NCBI GenBank assembly: GCA_026417675.1
Contig: JAOACV010000094.1
Coordinates: forward strand, 1 to 7,668
Direction: 5' to 3'
DNA from: Verrucomicrobiia bacterium
Lineage (GTDB): Bacteria; Verrucomicrobiota; Verrucomicrobiia; CAIQCK01
Length of the DNA stretch: 7,668 nt
Shown: positions 7,162 to 7,668 of the stretch, in pieces
Numbering within the stretch: the stretch's first letter is position 1
Layout of the letters: every line of letters begins with the position of its first letter
Notes under the pieces: generated by a model
What the model saw: the letters and a program-made list of their open reading frames with translations, nothing else
Databases searched by the model: none
Told to the model about the DNA's origin: nothing
Program-made: the position numbers and the translations under genes

Positions 7162-7668
7162 ATGGCCGAGCGGTTTGTCACCGACAGCATCCAGCATCCG
7201 GACCGCGCGTTTGAACTGACGTTGCGGCCGCCGGACTTTGCGTCGTTCGTCGGCCAGGGCAAGGTCAAGGAACGGCTGCAACTCGCTGTGGAGGCCGCCT
7301 GCAAGCGCCAAGAGCCGGTCGGCCACATTCTGCTCAGCGGTCCCCCGGGACTCGGCAAGACGACGCTGGCCCACATCATTGCGCGAACGATGGGCAGCAA
7401 CATCACCATCACCAGCGGCCCGATCATCGAGCGCGCCGGCGATCTGGCGGGGCTGCTGACGAAGCTGGAGCGCGGCGATGTGTTGTTCATTGACGAAATT
7501 CATCGTCTGCCGGCGCAGGTCGAAGAATATCTCTACCCCGCGATGGAGGATTTCCGGCTCGACATTGTGATTGACCAGGGGCCGAGCGCGCGCAGCGTGC
7601 GGTTGAACCTGCCGCGTTTCACACTCATCGGCGCGACCACGCGCAGCGGCCTGCTGACCGCGCCGCTG
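7162..7668 (+). CDS. ruvB: Holliday junction branch migration helicase RuvB (C-terminus cut off by window edge)
   Basis: 169 codons, open to the right edge; complete RuvB is about 330-350 residues, so roughly half is present. RuvB is the AAA+ motor that, with RuvA, drives branch migration of Holliday junctions in recombinational repair. Visible features: '[12 protein letters not shown]' (21-32, the family's start of the AAA+ domain), Walker A 'GPPGLGKT' (60-67), and '[17 protein letters not shown]' (84-100). Walker B is '[10 protein letters not shown]' (107-116). The RuvB-specific hairpin '[19 protein letters not shown]' (130-148) contacts RuvA in known structures, and sensor 1 is '[11 protein letters not shown]' (155-165). 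All expected residues are intact. The ATG at 7162 fits the family N-terminus; no Shine-Dalgarno match precedes it. It is the only plus-strand gene in the window, divergent from trpB2; ruvA/ruvC are not adjacent on the visible side. Confidence 0.96.
   Translation, partial: MAERFVTDSIQHPDRAFELTLRPPDFASFVGQGKVKERLQLAVEAACKRQEPVGHILLSGPPGLGKTTLAHIIARTMGSNITITSGPIIERAGDLAGLLTKLERGDVLFIDEIHRLPAQVEEYLYPAMEDFRLDIVIDQGPSARSVRLNLPRFTLIGATTRSGLLTAPL

Noticed and set aside
7105..7503. Minus-strand frames opposite the start of ruvB
   Set aside because: They overlap intact Walker A and B motifs of RuvB on the plus strand and resemble no known protein.

Overview
The window is a GC-rich bacterial chromosomal segment carrying housekeeping genes. 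Seven protein genes and one tRNA lie on the minus strand, and a single partial gene (ruvB) lies on the plus strand at the right end. I suspect the Verrucomicrobiota or a near relative. The hints are an RluA-type pseudouridine synthase fused to an RlmK-like methyltransferase, a TrpB2-type tryptophan synthase beta chain, GTG/TTG starts, patchy Shine-Dalgarno use, and an intergenic TACGCAATACG-type inverted repeat. This placement comes from memory of such genomes and is tentative. I see no phage, transposon, CRISPR, toxin or defence genes, so this reads as a core region.

Layout from right to left, which is the direction of transcription for the minus-strand genes. The 5' part of ruvB (7162-7668, plus) is divergent from a stand-alone trpB2 (5641-6945), with a 216-nt region between them. 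Next is a near-consensus sigma70-type promoter (5547-5574) driving enolase (4233-5516). Two small membrane coiled-coil proteins of the FtsB/DivIC type follow it (3947-4228 and 3584-3907); they resemble each other and look like a tandem duplication. The -35 box of the next promoter contains the stop codon of the second one. That promoter serves an initiator tRNA (3467-3543). Downstream come a 9-bp hairpin, fabI (enoyl-ACP reductase), a DUF503/YlxP-like gene 9 nt further on, a 57-nt imperfect palindrome, and the pseudouridine synthase-methyltransferase fusion (765-2231). Last is a DUF4197 gene with its own promoter and strong RBS, running off the left edge.

Functional themes. eno plus the ftsB-like pair repeats the known eno-ftsB neighbourhood of gammaproteobacteria, linking glycolysis to divisome assembly. 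The tRNA, DUF503 and fusion genes are linked to translation, rRNA or ribosome function, and fabI to fatty-acid synthesis. No wholly new multi-gene system is visible. The most unusual items are the fused rRNA-modifying enzyme, the tandem FtsB-like genes, the initiator tRNA with atypical identity pairs, and the intergenic palindrome.
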